From the NCBI RefSeq assembly GCF_001425085.1, contig NZ_LMDN01000002.1, forward strand, positions 1-64,000: 64,000 nucleotides of DNA, in the 5' to 3' direction. Both the position numbers and the translations under genes were made by a program. Below the pieces are notes generated by a model, which was given only the letters and a program-made list of their open reading frames with translations, was not told the DNA's origin and did not search any database. This document shows, one piece after another, positions 51,467 to 59,633 of this stretch. Each line of letters begins with the position of its first letter. Within the stretch, counting starts at the first letter, position 1. The stretch is from Leifsonia sp. Root4 (GTDB lineage Bacteria > Actinomycetota > Actinomycetes > Actinomycetales > Microbacteriaceae).

Positions 51467-52119
51467 CCATGAGCACAACGGACGCCGCAACCCCGCTGGT
51501 CGGCCAGTCCCCGCTGGTTGGCCAGACCTCGCCGGTTGAGCCTGTCGAAACCACAGACGCGGTCGTGACGACGCAGCTCGCGAACGGCTTGAGCTGCGAG
51601 CTGCCGGCCGACTCGCCCCTCGCCAAGCTGCTCCGCTCGCAGCGCACCTGGGTGGGCCCGGACGCCAAGGCGCGCCTGCGCATCCTGCGCGAGGCGAAGT
51701 CGATCGCGATCGTCGGCGCATCGCCGAACCCGGCCCGCTCGAGCTACTTCGTCGGCACCTACCTGCAGCAGTCCAGCGACTACCGCGTGTACTTCGTCAA
51801 CCCGAACGCCGACACGATCCTCGGCCAGAAGGCCTACCCGGATCTGGCGAGCCTGCCGGAGGTGCCCGACATCGTCGACGTGTTCCGCCGTGGCAGCGAC
51901 ATCCCGAGCGTCATCGACGAGGTCGTCGCCGTCGGCGCCCCGACCATCTGGGTGCAGCTCGGCATCTGGAACCAGGATGCCGCGGAGTACGGCGAGTCGA
52001 AGGGACTCACCGTCGTGATGGACCGCTGCATCAAGATCGAGCACGCCCGCTTCAACGGTGGCCTGCACCTGCTCGGCTTCGACACCGGCCAGATCACCGC
52101 CCGCAAGACGATCCGCTGA
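51463..52119 (+). CDS. CoA-binding domain protein
   Basis: A 218-residue protein with a Rossmann-type CoA-binding domain (about residues 75-195, motif IAIVGASPNPARSSYFVG), as found alone in many bacteria next to metY. Residues 11-30 (PLVGQSPLVGQTSPVEPVET) are encoded by a repeat insertion and are not part of the family. Role unknown, possibly an acyl-CoA or persulfide-related regulator of sulfur metabolism. Coupled to metY by a 4-nt overlap. Confidence 0.85.
   Translation: MTMSTTDAATPLVGQSPLVGQTSPVEPVETTDAVVTTQLANGLSCELPADSPLAKLLRSQRTWVGPDAKARLRILREAKSIAIVGASPNPARSSYFVGTYLQQSSDYRVYFVNPNADTILGQKAYPDLASLPEVPDIVDVFRRGSDIPSVIDEVVAVGAPTIWVQLGIWNQDAAEYGESKGLTVVMDRCIKIEHARFNGGLHLLGFDTGQITARKTIR
51493..51552 (+). 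repeat. dispersed repeat inserted in a coding sequence
   Basis: Two 18-bp units CCGCTGGTCGGCCAGTCC and CCGCTGGTTGGCCAGACC (51493-51528) are followed by a 24-bp inverted-orientation copy of the dispersed repeat (51529-51552, containing GGTTGAGCCTGTCGAAACC). All lengths are multiples of three, so the CoA-binding protein remains in frame. Confidence 0.85.
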
Positions 52120-52123
52120 CTCC

Positions 52124-52275
52124 GCCTTCCCGCTGGTCGACACCCCTCGCCAGCGCCGCGCCTTCCCGTTGGTCGAGTAGGCGCGCCAGCGCCGTATCGA
52201 GACCCGGTTTCTGGCGGGAAACCGGGCCCCGTGCGGGGTCTCGATACGCTCGTCCCTCGCTACTCGACCAACGGG
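52124..52275. repeat. composite repeat and long hairpin at a convergent junction
   Basis: Two 36-bp direct units (52124-52159 and 52160-52195) start GCCTTCCCG(C/T)TGGTCGA. The second forms the left arm of a long hairpin: CCCGTTGGTCGAGTAG (52165-52180) and CGTATCGAGACC (52193-52204) pair with GGTCTCGATACG (52237-52248) and CTACTCGACCAACGGG (52260-52275). An inner stem GGTTTC/GAAACC lies between. This is a second repeat family, filling the gap between the CoA-binding and ABC permease genes. Confidence 0.85.
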
Positions 52276-52305
52276 GTGGAGACGAACGGAAACACGGCCG
52301 TGATG

Positions 52306-53184
52306 CTAGGCCTTGCGGATGCTGCGGACGCCGACGACGAGCCCGACCACGGCCGTCGCGATCGCCGCGACGAAGCCGCCGAGCACCGCGATGGAGCCGA
52401 GATCACCGGCGAACAGTGCGCGCTCCGCCGCAACGACGTAGCTCAACGGGTTGACCGCTGCGGCCGCCTTCATCCAGTCCGGCCCGTTCTCGATCGGCAA
52501 GAGCATGCCGGAGAGGATCATCAGCGGGAAGATGAGGGTCTGGTGGATCACCCAGAACATCCAGTCCCGCTCCCGGCAGGCCAGGGCCACCGAGTAGCTG
52601 AGCGCGCCGAAACCGATGCCGAAGATCGCCAGCAGCACGAAGCCGATCAGCAGCCCGGCCACGTTGATCTGGAATCCGAACGGCAGGGCGACGAGGCAGA
52701 CGATCAGGCCCTGCATCGCGAGCGGCACGATCTCCTTGAGCGAGCGGCCGATCAGCAGGGCGCTGCGGGCCAGTGGCGCGACGAGCGTGCGCTCGTGCGA
52801 GCCGGACTGCATCTCGCCGAGCAGGTTCGCTCCCGTGCTGGCCGTGCCGAACAGCGCCACCATCACGAGGATGCCCGGCACGAACCACTGCAGTGTCTCG
52901 GCGGCGGGCAGACCGGATGACGCGACGAGCAGCGGCCCGAACAGGCCGAGGAACACGAGCGGCTGCACGAGGCTGAACAGTGCGCTGAACGGATCGCGCA
53001 TGACGGGCCGGAGTTCTCGCACGAAGACGTTCCAGATGTCGGCGAAGATGCGGGTGCGGCCGGGGACAGCGCTTGCCCGCGCCGTCTGGCCCCTGTCACT
53101 CTGGGCCGAGCCTGTGCCGGTCTCGATCACGGCGTCGCTGCGGGTGTCGTGGCGGGTGTCGTGGCGGCTGTCGATGGTGTTCAT
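52306..53184 (-). CDS. ABC-2 type transporter permease (DrrB-like)
   Basis: A 292-residue permease with about six membrane segments and the ABC-2 pattern (WNVFVRELRPVMRDPFSALF, then the FPLMILSGMLLPIENGP motif near the C-terminus). The first ~45 residues are hydrophilic and include a RHDTRHDTR duplication from a 12-bp tandem repeat. It is coupled to the ATPase by an ATGA overlap. Such pairs export drugs or lipids. Confidence 0.9.
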   Translation of the reverse strand: MNTIDSRHDTRHDTRSDAVIETGTGSAQSDRGQTARASAVPGRTRIFADIWNVFVRELRPVMRDPFSALFSLVQPLVFLGLFGPLLVASSGLPAAETLQWFVPGILVMVALFGTASTGANLLGEMQSGSHERTLVAPLARSALLIGRSLKEIVPLAMQGLIVCLVALPFGFQINVAGLLIGFVLLAIFGIGFGALSYSVALACRERDWMFWVIHQTLIFPLMILSGMLLPIENGPDWMKAAAAVNPLSYVVAAERALFAGDLGSIAVLGGFVAAIATAVVGLVVGVRSIRKA

Positions 53185-54209
53185 GCTGCGTCCTCCTCGG
53201 ACTCGTGAGAAACGGATGGTGTGTGCTCTGCCGAGGCGGGCGCCTGACCCTCTTCGCGCAGGCTCCGACCGGTGAGCGCGAGAAACACGTCGTCGAGTGT
53301 CGGCTGGTGGATCGACGCCGCCCGGGGCGGCAGTCCGGCGGCGTCGAGCGAGCGCAGGATCACCGGCAGCGCCTCGTCGGCGGCGAGTGCCGGCACCACA
53401 ACGGAGGTTCCGGATGCCGTTCCGTGGGTGTGTGCGGCCGCGGCCGCGGCATCCGAAGCCGAATCGAATCCCAGCTCGACCCGGTCGCCGGCCAGATCGC
53501 GCTTCAACGCCTGCGCGGTGTCGTCGGCGATGAGCCGCCCGTGATCCATCACCATCACCCGTTCGGCCAGCTGATCGGCCTCGTCGAGGTAGTGGGTCGT
53601 CAGGAAGATCGTCGTGCCATAGCGCCGGCGCAGCTCGACGATGTGCTGCCAGAGGTTGGCACGGCTCTGCGGGTCGAGCCCGGTGGATGGCTCATCGAGG
53701 AAGAGCAGCTCCGGCCGGTGGATCAACCCGAGCGCGATGTCGACGCGGCGGCGCTGCCCCCCGGAGAGCGTCTGCACCTGGCGGCCGGCGATGGCGCCGA
53801 GGTCGAGTGATTCGATCAACTCATCGGCCCTGAGGCGGGTCTCGCGCCGGCCGATCCCGTAGAACGCGCCCTGGCTGTGCAGCTCATCGCGCACACGCTG
53901 GGTGTAGCCGGCCGATGAGCCCTGCCCGATGTAACCGATGCGTCGGCGCACCCCGGCCGGGTCGCGGCGGATGTCGCAGCCGACGACGCTCGCCTCGCCG
54001 GAGCTGGCCGGCAGCAGGGTGGTGAGCAGGCGCAGCGTCGTCGACTTGCCTGCACCGTTCGGCCCGAGGAACGCGACGAGCTCGCCCGCCGCGACGTCGA
54101 GGGTGAGATCGGCCACGGCCTCCACCGCGCCGCCGGACTTTCCTGAGCCGGGGAACGTCTTGCCGAGCCCCCTGGCCGCGATCATCTTGTGCTCTGTCTG
54201 TGTTGTCAT
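53181..54209 (-). CDS. daunorubicin-resistance-type ABC transporter ATPase (DrrA-like)
   Basis: A 342-residue ATPase. Walker A GPNGAGKST is at 49-57, signature LSGGQRRRVD, Walker B LLFLDEPSTGLD; the C-terminal ~100 residues match the DrrA-type regulatory tail (QPTLDDVFLALTG). First gene of the two-gene exporter, divergent from a WYL regulator with which it shares a 60-bp control region. Substrate unknown. Confidence 0.92.
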   Translation of the reverse strand: MTTQTEHKMIAARGLGKTFPGSGKSGGAVEAVADLTLDVAAGELVAFLGPNGAGKSTTLRLLTTLLPASSGEASVVGCDIRRDPAGVRRRIGYIGQGSSAGYTQRVRDELHSQGAFYGIGRRETRLRADELIESLDLGAIAGRQVQTLSGGQRRRVDIALGLIHRPELLFLDEPSTGLDPQSRANLWQHIVELRRRYGTTIFLTTHYLDEADQLAERVMVMDHGRLIADDTAQALKRDLAGDRVELGFDSASDAAAAAAHTHGTASGTSVVVPALAADEALPVILRSLDAAGLPPRAASIHQPTLDDVFLALTGRSLREEGQAPASAEHTPSVSHESEEDAA

Positions 54210-54230
54210 GCCTCCACGTTAGGAAGCAAA

Positions 54231-54249
54231 TAGGACACTTTCTGTCCTA
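54231..54249. promoter_or_regulatory. candidate operator between ABC exporter and WYL regulator
   Basis: A perfect dyad TAGGACA-N5-TGTCCTA sits at the centre of the 60-bp divergent gap, which is AT-rich compared with its surroundings. It could be bound by the WYL regulator and would overlap both promoters. AAGGAG follows at 54253-54258 as the ribosome binding site of the regulator. Confidence 0.55.
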
Positions 54250-54269
54250 ATAAAGGAGATACTGAAAAC

Positions 54270-55229
54270 ATGTCAGACACCACGAGCAGAACGCTGGAGC
54301 TCCTCTCCCTGCTGCAGAGCCATCGGCACTGGTCGTGCCGTGAACTTGCGGAACGCCTCGCCGTGAGCGAGCGCACCCTGCGCCGCGACATCGACCGCTT
54401 GCGGGAGCTCGGCTACGAGATCGATGCCAGCCGTGGCGCGATCGGCGGCTACCGCCTGACGGCCGGCACCGGGCTGCCGCCGCTGCTCCTCACCGACGAT
54501 GAGGGAGTCGCGATCGCCATCGGTCTGCGCTCCCAGACGACATCCGGGCTGCGCGATTCGGAGCACACGACGCTCAGCGCACTCGCGAAGATCGAACAGG
54601 TTCTCCCCCCGGCGCTCCGCAGGCGGATCGACGCGCTGCAGTCGCACATGTCGGTCGCGCCGGGGCAGGGGCCCGCCGTCGACCCCGAGCTGCTCGGCCT
54701 CCTCGCGCTCAGCTGTCGCGACAGCGAACGGATCCGCTTCAGCTACACCGATGCTCGCGGCGCGGAATCCACCCGCAGCGCGGAACCGCACATGCTCGTG
54801 CCGCGTGGGCGTCGCTGGTACCTCGTCGCGTGGGATCGTGACCGTGCCGCCTGGCGCACCTTCCGGCTCGACCGCATCGCGGCGCTGGTACAGACACGCG
54901 TGCTCTTCGCCGCCCGGGATCTCAGCGCGGCGGCCGCCGCCGAGCTCGTGGCCGAGGCCGTGTCGTGGCGGGAGAACACCCTGAGCGCCGAGGTACACAT
55001 CGCGGCCCCGCTCGGCGCGGTGCAGGAGAAGCTGGGCTGGTGGGCGCGCGACACGGCGGCGCTGGATGCCGGCACGACCGTGTGGACGCTCACCGGCGAC
55101 TCCGCCGCGCACATCGCGACCGCGCTGCTCTGGATCCCCGCCGAATTCGCCTTCACCGTGCACGGCCCACCCCAGCTGCTGCGCCAGCTCGCCGCCTTCG
55201 CCGACCGCTTCGGCTCCATCGCGTCCTAG
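54270..55229 (+). CDS. HTH/WYL-domain transcriptional regulator (YafY-like)
   Basis: A 319-residue regulator. The N-terminal HTH-11 winged helix (ELAERLAVSERTLRRDIDRL, about 25-45) is followed by a WYL domain (SYTDARGAESTRSAEPHMLV, then RRWYLVAWDRDRAAWRTFRL) and a C-terminal helical domain. WYL domains sense small ligands or nucleic acids. It is divergent from the ABC exporter genes, which it probably controls. Confidence 0.92.
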   Translation: MSDTTSRTLELLSLLQSHRHWSCRELAERLAVSERTLRRDIDRLRELGYEIDASRGAIGGYRLTAGTGLPPLLLTDDEGVAIAIGLRSQTTSGLRDSEHTTLSALAKIEQVLPPALRRRIDALQSHMSVAPGQGPAVDPELLGLLALSCRDSERIRFSYTDARGAESTRSAEPHMLVPRGRRWYLVAWDRDRAAWRTFRLDRIAALVQTRVLFAARDLSAAAAAELVAEAVSWRENTLSAEVHIAAPLGAVQEKLGWWARDTAALDAGTTVWTLTGDSAAHIATALLWIPAEFAFTVHGPPQLLRQLAAFADRFGSIAS

Positions 55230-55272
55230 CCCGGCTGGCACGCCCTGCTTGCGGTGCGGCTAGGGTGAGTGC

Positions 55273-56553
55273 GTGATTCGTATTCCGGGGAGGGCGCTGC
55301 GCATCCTGGCCTCGTGCTGGCCGATGCTGCTCGCCCTGTACCTGGCCGGAACCGTGGCGCACCACCTGCTCATCAGCCTGTCGGCGTTCGTCGGCTCGAG
55401 CGTTGGCCTCGCCGCGTATTTCCTGCTTCCGCTCGCGATCCTCGCCAAACTCATCGCGTACATCGGAATGTTCCTCGTGATGCGTTCCGAGATGCGCGCC
55501 CTCGCGGAGGTTCCGACGGGCTCGACGGGCTCGACGGGCTCGACGGGCTCGGTGGCCAAGCGGACGATGTTCTGGGACGTGGTGACGGCCAGCATCCTGC
55601 CGTTCATCGCCTTCTACGCCGCCTGGGGCTTCCTCGGCGAGGACAGCAATCGCTACGCCGCCGAGGTGTTGGCGCAGAGCTGGGGCCCGGCCGACCCGAT
55701 CTTCGGCCGGGGCAGCGCGCTCGGCATCAACGCACTCACGCTGGGCGCGACGCTCTTCGCCTATCTCGCCAGGCTCGCGCTCACGCGCTGGGCCGCGAAG
55801 CTTCCCACCTGGACCCGCGTCCTCGCGGCCTACTTCGAGATGGTGTGGCTCTTCCTGGCCGCCTACGTGCTCACCGAACTGGTGAACACCGTGATGGGCT
55901 GGATCGGCGACCGTGCCATCGTCGTCTGGTGGGAGGGCCTGATGGCCGGCATCGGCATCCGGATCCCGGCTCTGGACGCACTCTGGGGCGGCATCAACTG
56001 GCTCATCGCCGAGATCGGCGCCATCACCTTCCTCCCGCTGGCGTGGCTCACGATCGCCGGTGTCGTCTACGGCCGCACGATCGCCGCCCAGAAGCTCAGC
56101 CTCGATGCGATCGCCGCCCGCGACGCCCGCGCCGGCCGGGCGCTGACGAGCCTCCGGGCGCGCACCGGAACCGTGCCGCAGTGGTGGCGAGACCGCGGTC
56201 GCGACATCCGCGGCAACATCGTCGGGCGCTTCACACCCATCACCGCCTCGCTCCTGCTCATCTGGCGCGCCGGCGCCATCTCCCTCGGCGTGTACGTGCT
56301 CTGCTTCACCGTGCTCGATGCTCTCGTCGCGTGGCTCGGCGTCGGCATCAACCAACTGCTCGGGCCGCACTCGATCGATTTCTGGTTCGCGATCAGCCCC
56401 GTGCTCGTCTACCTCACGGCACTCCTCGTCGAACCGGCCCGCTTCGCCCTCATCGCCTCGGCCTACGACCACTCACTCGCCGCGCTCGAGACGCGAACGC
56501 GGGCGGATGCCGCCGCCGCAGATCCGCTGAGCGCGGTCGGCCGACAGGGCTGA
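55273..56553 (+). CDS. polytopic membrane protein, unknown function
   Basis: 426 residues with about eight to nine hydrophobic segments and no recognised enzymatic motif. A short loop near residues 81-93 contains a GSTGSTGSTGS run from a 9-bp DNA repeat. Several Trp-rich amphipathic stretches (VPQWWRDRGRDIRGN) precede membrane segments. GTG at 55273 has AGGGTGAG upstream. It is convergent with the three-gene operon that follows. I cannot assign a family. Confidence 0.75.
   Translation: MIRIPGRALRILASCWPMLLALYLAGTVAHHLLISLSAFVGSSVGLAAYFLLPLAILAKLIAYIGMFLVMRSEMRALAEVPTGSTGSTGSTGSVAKRTMFWDVVTASILPFIAFYAAWGFLGEDSNRYAAEVLAQSWGPADPIFGRGSALGINALTLGATLFAYLARLALTRWAAKLPTWTRVLAAYFEMVWLFLAAYVLTELVNTVMGWIGDRAIVVWWEGLMAGIGIRIPALDALWGGINWLIAEIGAITFLPLAWLTIAGVVYGRTIAAQKLSLDAIAARDARAGRALTSLRARTGTVPQWWRDRGRDIRGNIVGRFTPITASLLLIWRAGAISLGVYVLCFTVLDALVAWLGVGINQLLGPHSIDFWFAISPVLVYLTALLVEPARFALIASAYDHSLAALETRTRADAAAADPLSAVGRQG
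55514..55549 (+). repeat. 9-bp in-frame tandem repeat
   Basis: Four units of CGACGGGCT run through the membrane protein gene and encode GST repeats in a loop. The unit length keeps the frame, so copy number can vary by slippage without inactivating the gene. Confidence 0.85.
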
Positions 56554-56571
56554 CGCGGCAGCGGGACCGCG

Positions 56572-57183
56572 TCACTCCAGCGGAGGCGGGAGCCGGATGC
56601 GGAGGTACTCCGGGAACCACTCGACGTTCTCGACGACGAGTTCCAGATCGGCATCCGCGGTCTGCGGCACGAGGAAGGCCAGATCGACCGAGTACGGCTC
56701 GGTGCGGGCGCTGTCACAGGCGCCGTTGGCCAGACCTTCCTCCGGTGACCAGCCGTACTCCCCCGCGCCGATCGGTCGCCACTCGCCGACCCCATCGACA
56801 GCGGCCAGCGTGATCTCGCACAGAACGCCCGCGGTCGCCGGAGTCACGGCCAGCCGAGCCAGCACGAGTTCGGTGCCGGCGGGCATGTCGACGGCTCCCG
56901 GTGTGTCCGCCGGCAGCCGGGCGGAGGCGATGGTCTCGAAGGCGGCCGTCGGCATCTGCACCGCTTCTTCGGCGCCGGCCACGACGGCCCGTGACGGGCG
57001 GGACTCGAAGTAGCCGAGCCAGCTGTCGGCGAAGATGGCGGCCAGCCCGATGGGCAGGAGCACGATCACGCCGAGAAGGCCCCAGCGGTTGCGCCGCCAC
57101 CAGCCGGCGGCAGGCGGAGCAGCGACTGTGGGTGCCGGTTCGGCATCCGGCGCCGTCTGGGCTGCACCGATCGTTTCGGTCAT
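56572..57183 (-). CDS. membrane-anchored protein of unknown function (third gene of operon)
   Basis: A 203-residue protein: Pro/Ala-rich N-terminus, one membrane segment (about residues 36-52, WGLLGVIVLLPIGLAAIFAD), then an external beta-rich domain with two Cys (VLCEITL and GACDSA) that could form a disulfide. ATG at 57183 shares a base with the stop of the preceding gene. No known family was recognised; the arrangement resembles its two neighbours. Confidence 0.75.
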   Translation of the reverse strand: MTETIGAAQTAPDAEPAPTVAAPPAAGWWRRNRWGLLGVIVLLPIGLAAIFADSWLGYFESRPSRAVVAGAEEAVQMPTAAFETIASARLPADTPGAVDMPAGTELVLARLAVTPATAGVLCEITLAAVDGVGEWRPIGAGEYGWSPEEGLANGACDSARTEPYSVDLAFLVPQTADADLELVVENVEWFPEYLRIRLPPPLE

Positions 57184-57779
57184 CACTCGGCCCAGCCCGG
57201 CTCTGTGATGGTGGTGCTCGGCTGTTGCTTCAGCGCGCTCAGGTCGAGCTCGATGATGAGCAGCGAGTCCAGGCGCTCGTCGGATGCAACCCCGAGGCGC
57301 AGTTCGGCCGGCCGCGGCGCCGCGGACTCGGCAGCATCCCGGGCGAGCGCGGCGGGCACTTCGAACAGCAGGGCACCCGCGGTGGGGATGCCGGCCGCGA
57401 GCGTCGTCTGGGCCAGCGAGAGCGAGTTCGGCCGCTCGCTGGCGGACCAGCGCGTTCCATCGACGTCGAGCATCGCCGACTGCAGCTGACACAGCGACTC
57501 CACGCAGGCGGCCTCGGCATCGACGACCAGCCAGACACCACCGCTCTCCGCGGCCCACGGCTCGCCCCAGAGCTCGCCCCGCGGCTGCGTCACGAACTGG
57601 GCTCCCGTCACGGTGGCGCTCAGGTTGCGCCCCGTCAGGGTGGCGCCGAGTGCGCCGCGCACCTCGAAGGGCGCATCGCGCACGCTCTCGTCCGGCGTGT
57701 GGTTGGCGATGACACCGGAGACGAGCAGCAGCGTGGCGAGCCCGAGCCCGGCTCCGATGGCTTTCCGGCGCGCGCTCAT
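57183..57779 (-). CDS. membrane-anchored/exported protein of unknown function (second gene)
   Basis: A 198-residue protein with an uncleaved or cleaved N-terminal hydrophobic segment (about 8-26) and a beta-rich exported domain holding two Cys (AACVESLCQLQ). ATG at 57779 shares a base with the stop of the upstream gene (TAATG). Translational coupling on both sides indicates a three-subunit product. Function unknown. Confidence 0.75.
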   Translation of the reverse strand: MSARRKAIGAGLGLATLLLVSGVIANHTPDESVRDAPFEVRGALGATLTGRNLSATVTGAQFVTQPRGELWGEPWAAESGGVWLVVDAEAACVESLCQLQSAMLDVDGTRWSASERPNSLSLAQTTLAAGIPTAGALLFEVPAALARDAAESAAPRPAELRLGVASDERLDSLLIIELDLSALKQQPSTTITEPGWAE

Positions 57780-58411
57780 TAGTCCGCCGCCGTTTCGATG
57801 ACGGCCGGCATGGTGACCGCGAGGGTCGGGTCCGACCACTCCTGCCCGACAGCAACGGCCGTGAACGTGTAGAGGCTGAGGTCGAACAGTTCCACGGTGA
57901 CCGGGCTTCCTGGCGTCGCGGCCGCGGTGCGCACGGACCACACGAGGTCCACGACCGTCGGCACGCCGGGCTGCAGCCGGAGCAGCTCGTCGCCGTCGGC
58001 CGCGTAGAGCACCATCTCCGCCTCTGCGGTGGCATCGAGGCCGTCGACGCCACTCACGCGCACAGCGTCGAGAGGACGGAGCAGCGGCTCGTCCCACTCG
58101 TTCACCAGCTCGGCGCGCACCCGCAGGAACGACTGGCCGGGTTCAGGCGCAGCACTGTTGCCCGGCAGCACGTCGACGACGCTGACGCCCTGCACGGTGA
58201 TGGTGAGCGGGCTGCCATGGTGTGGCTGGCCGAGTTCGCGCTCTGCGATCGGCGGCTCGGCGGCATCCGCGAGCCCACCGAAGGCGGCAGAGCCGGCGAG
58301 AACGACCACGACGGCGATGCGGGTGATCGATTTGAGCGGAAGCGCCTTGGCACGGCCGACGGCCTGCCCTTTCAGGCGCCCGCGCCAGCTCGTCTCCCCC
58401 TGACCGCTCAC
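57779..58411 (-). CDS. membrane-anchored/exported protein with DUF4352-like domain (first gene)
   Basis: A 210-residue protein: basic N-terminus, a hydrophobic segment (about 30-48) ending near an Ala-Xaa-Ala signal site, then an immunoglobulin-like domain (PLTITVQGVSVVDVLPG, then SFLRVRAELVNEWDEPL) resembling DUF4352. GTG at 58411 is the likely start. It leads a tight three-gene operon. Confidence 0.7.
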   Translation of the reverse strand: MSGQGETSWRGRLKGQAVGRAKALPLKSITRIAVVVVLAGSAAFGGLADAAEPPIAERELGQPHHGSPLTITVQGVSVVDVLPGNSAAPEPGQSFLRVRAELVNEWDEPLLRPLDAVRVSGVDGLDATAEAEMVLYAADGDELLRLQPGVPTVVDLVWSVRTAAATPGSPVTVELFDLSLYTFTAVAVGQEWSDPTLAVTMPAVIETAAD

Positions 58412-58461
58412 GCGCCCAGTCTAGGGCGCGGCACCGCGACGGGCGACGTGGGGCGGGGCGG

Positions 58462-59529
58462 CTAGATCGAGTAGCCGAAGCTGAGCAGCTTGAGCTCGCG
58501 GCCGTCCGGCATGGTCAGCAGCGGCTCCCGGTCGAGCAGCCGCTCGAATCCGAGCCGTTCGTAGAGCTTGTGCGCGCCGATCATCTCCGGGCCCGAGTTC
58601 ATGACGACGCGGGGAACGCCGCGCAGCCGGCCCAGCAGCAGCACGTGGCGGCTGAGCAGCTCGCCGATGCCGCGGCGTCTGGCATCCGGGTGCACGGCGA
58701 GCAGGCGAAAGTCCATCTCGCCGACCTGCGGCAGCTCGGTCATCACGGCGCCGGCCCGCGGGGTCGAGACCGTGCCGAGGAGGGCGCCGGTCTCGGTGTC
58801 GCTGGCGACCCAGACCTGGTGCTCGTCCGCACGGCCGGCGACGTCGACGATCGAGGCCCGGTAGGAGTCGCTGAGGCTGTAGTCGTGGGCGTACGCGCGC
58901 TCGGAGAGCTCGGCGACGGCGTCGATCTCCTCGTCACGCATCAACCGCACGAGCACCTCGCCGTCTGGGCGCTGCAGCGGGTAGCGGTAGGCAACGAGCG
59001 GCACATCGGCCGTCTGTGCGGCATCGCGCATCTGATCCATCGAGATGCGTTCGAAGCCGAGCCGCTCGTAGAGGCGCTGGGCGGGCAGGTTCAGCTCTCC
59101 GGTGTCGAGCACAAGGGCGCTCGCGCCCTGCTCCACGGCGCGTTCCAGCGCGACCCGGGTGAGTGCCTCGCCGAGGCCAAGACCTCTGGCCTCCGGCAGC
59201 ACTCCGAGCAGGCGCAGCTCGAATTCCTCCCCCGTGGCGAGCCGGGAGTGCTCGGTCTCGGCGCGCAGCAGGCTGGCGGTGGCGATGACCGTGCCCTCCG
59301 CGTGGGTGCCCGTTCCGCTCGCCACCGCGACGAGCAGCGTTCCGGATGCCGCCCGGCCCTCCGCGTCGCGCATCAGGCGGTTCCGCTCTGCCGATGTCGG
59401 CAGGTGACCGTAGGGTCCGTGCTGGAAGGCGGTAACCGTCACATCGCCGACGGTTGCGAACTCCTCGGGGGTTGCTTCGCGGATGACGAAGGCAGGTCGG
59501 GGCAGTTGGCGGGGCTCGGGCTGAATCAC
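58462..59529 (-). CDS. tandem GNAT acetyltransferase
   Basis: A 355-residue protein with two GNAT domains. The first has LRLLGVLPEARGLGLGEALT and the second FRLLAVHPDARRRGIGELLS, each followed by a LYERLGFER segment. Both acetyl-CoA loops are intact, so both may be active. GTG at 59529 is chosen because homology begins soon after; an upstream start at 59610 lacks support. Substrate unknown. Confidence 0.82.
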   Translation of the reverse strand: MIQPEPRQLPRPAFVIREATPEEFATVGDVTVTAFQHGPYGHLPTSAERNRLMRDAEGRAASGTLLVAVASGTGTHAEGTVIATASLLRAETEHSRLATGEEFELRLLGVLPEARGLGLGEALTRVALERAVEQGASALVLDTGELNLPAQRLYERLGFERISMDQMRDAAQTADVPLVAYRYPLQRPDGEVLVRLMRDEEIDAVAELSERAYAHDYSLSDSYRASIVDVAGRADEHQVWVASDTETGALLGTVSTPRAGAVMTELPQVGEMDFRLLAVHPDARRRGIGELLSRHVLLLGRLRGVPRVVMNSGPEMIGAHKLYERLGFERLLDREPLLTMPDGRELKLLSFGYSI

Positions 59530-59633
59530 GGAGATCAAGCTTACGCGGCGAAGCTGCGAGGACGCGCGGAGCTGCGCACGATTCTGCGACGTGGCGCCGC
59601 ATTTCTGCACGCTCTGTTGCCTACGATGGAGGG

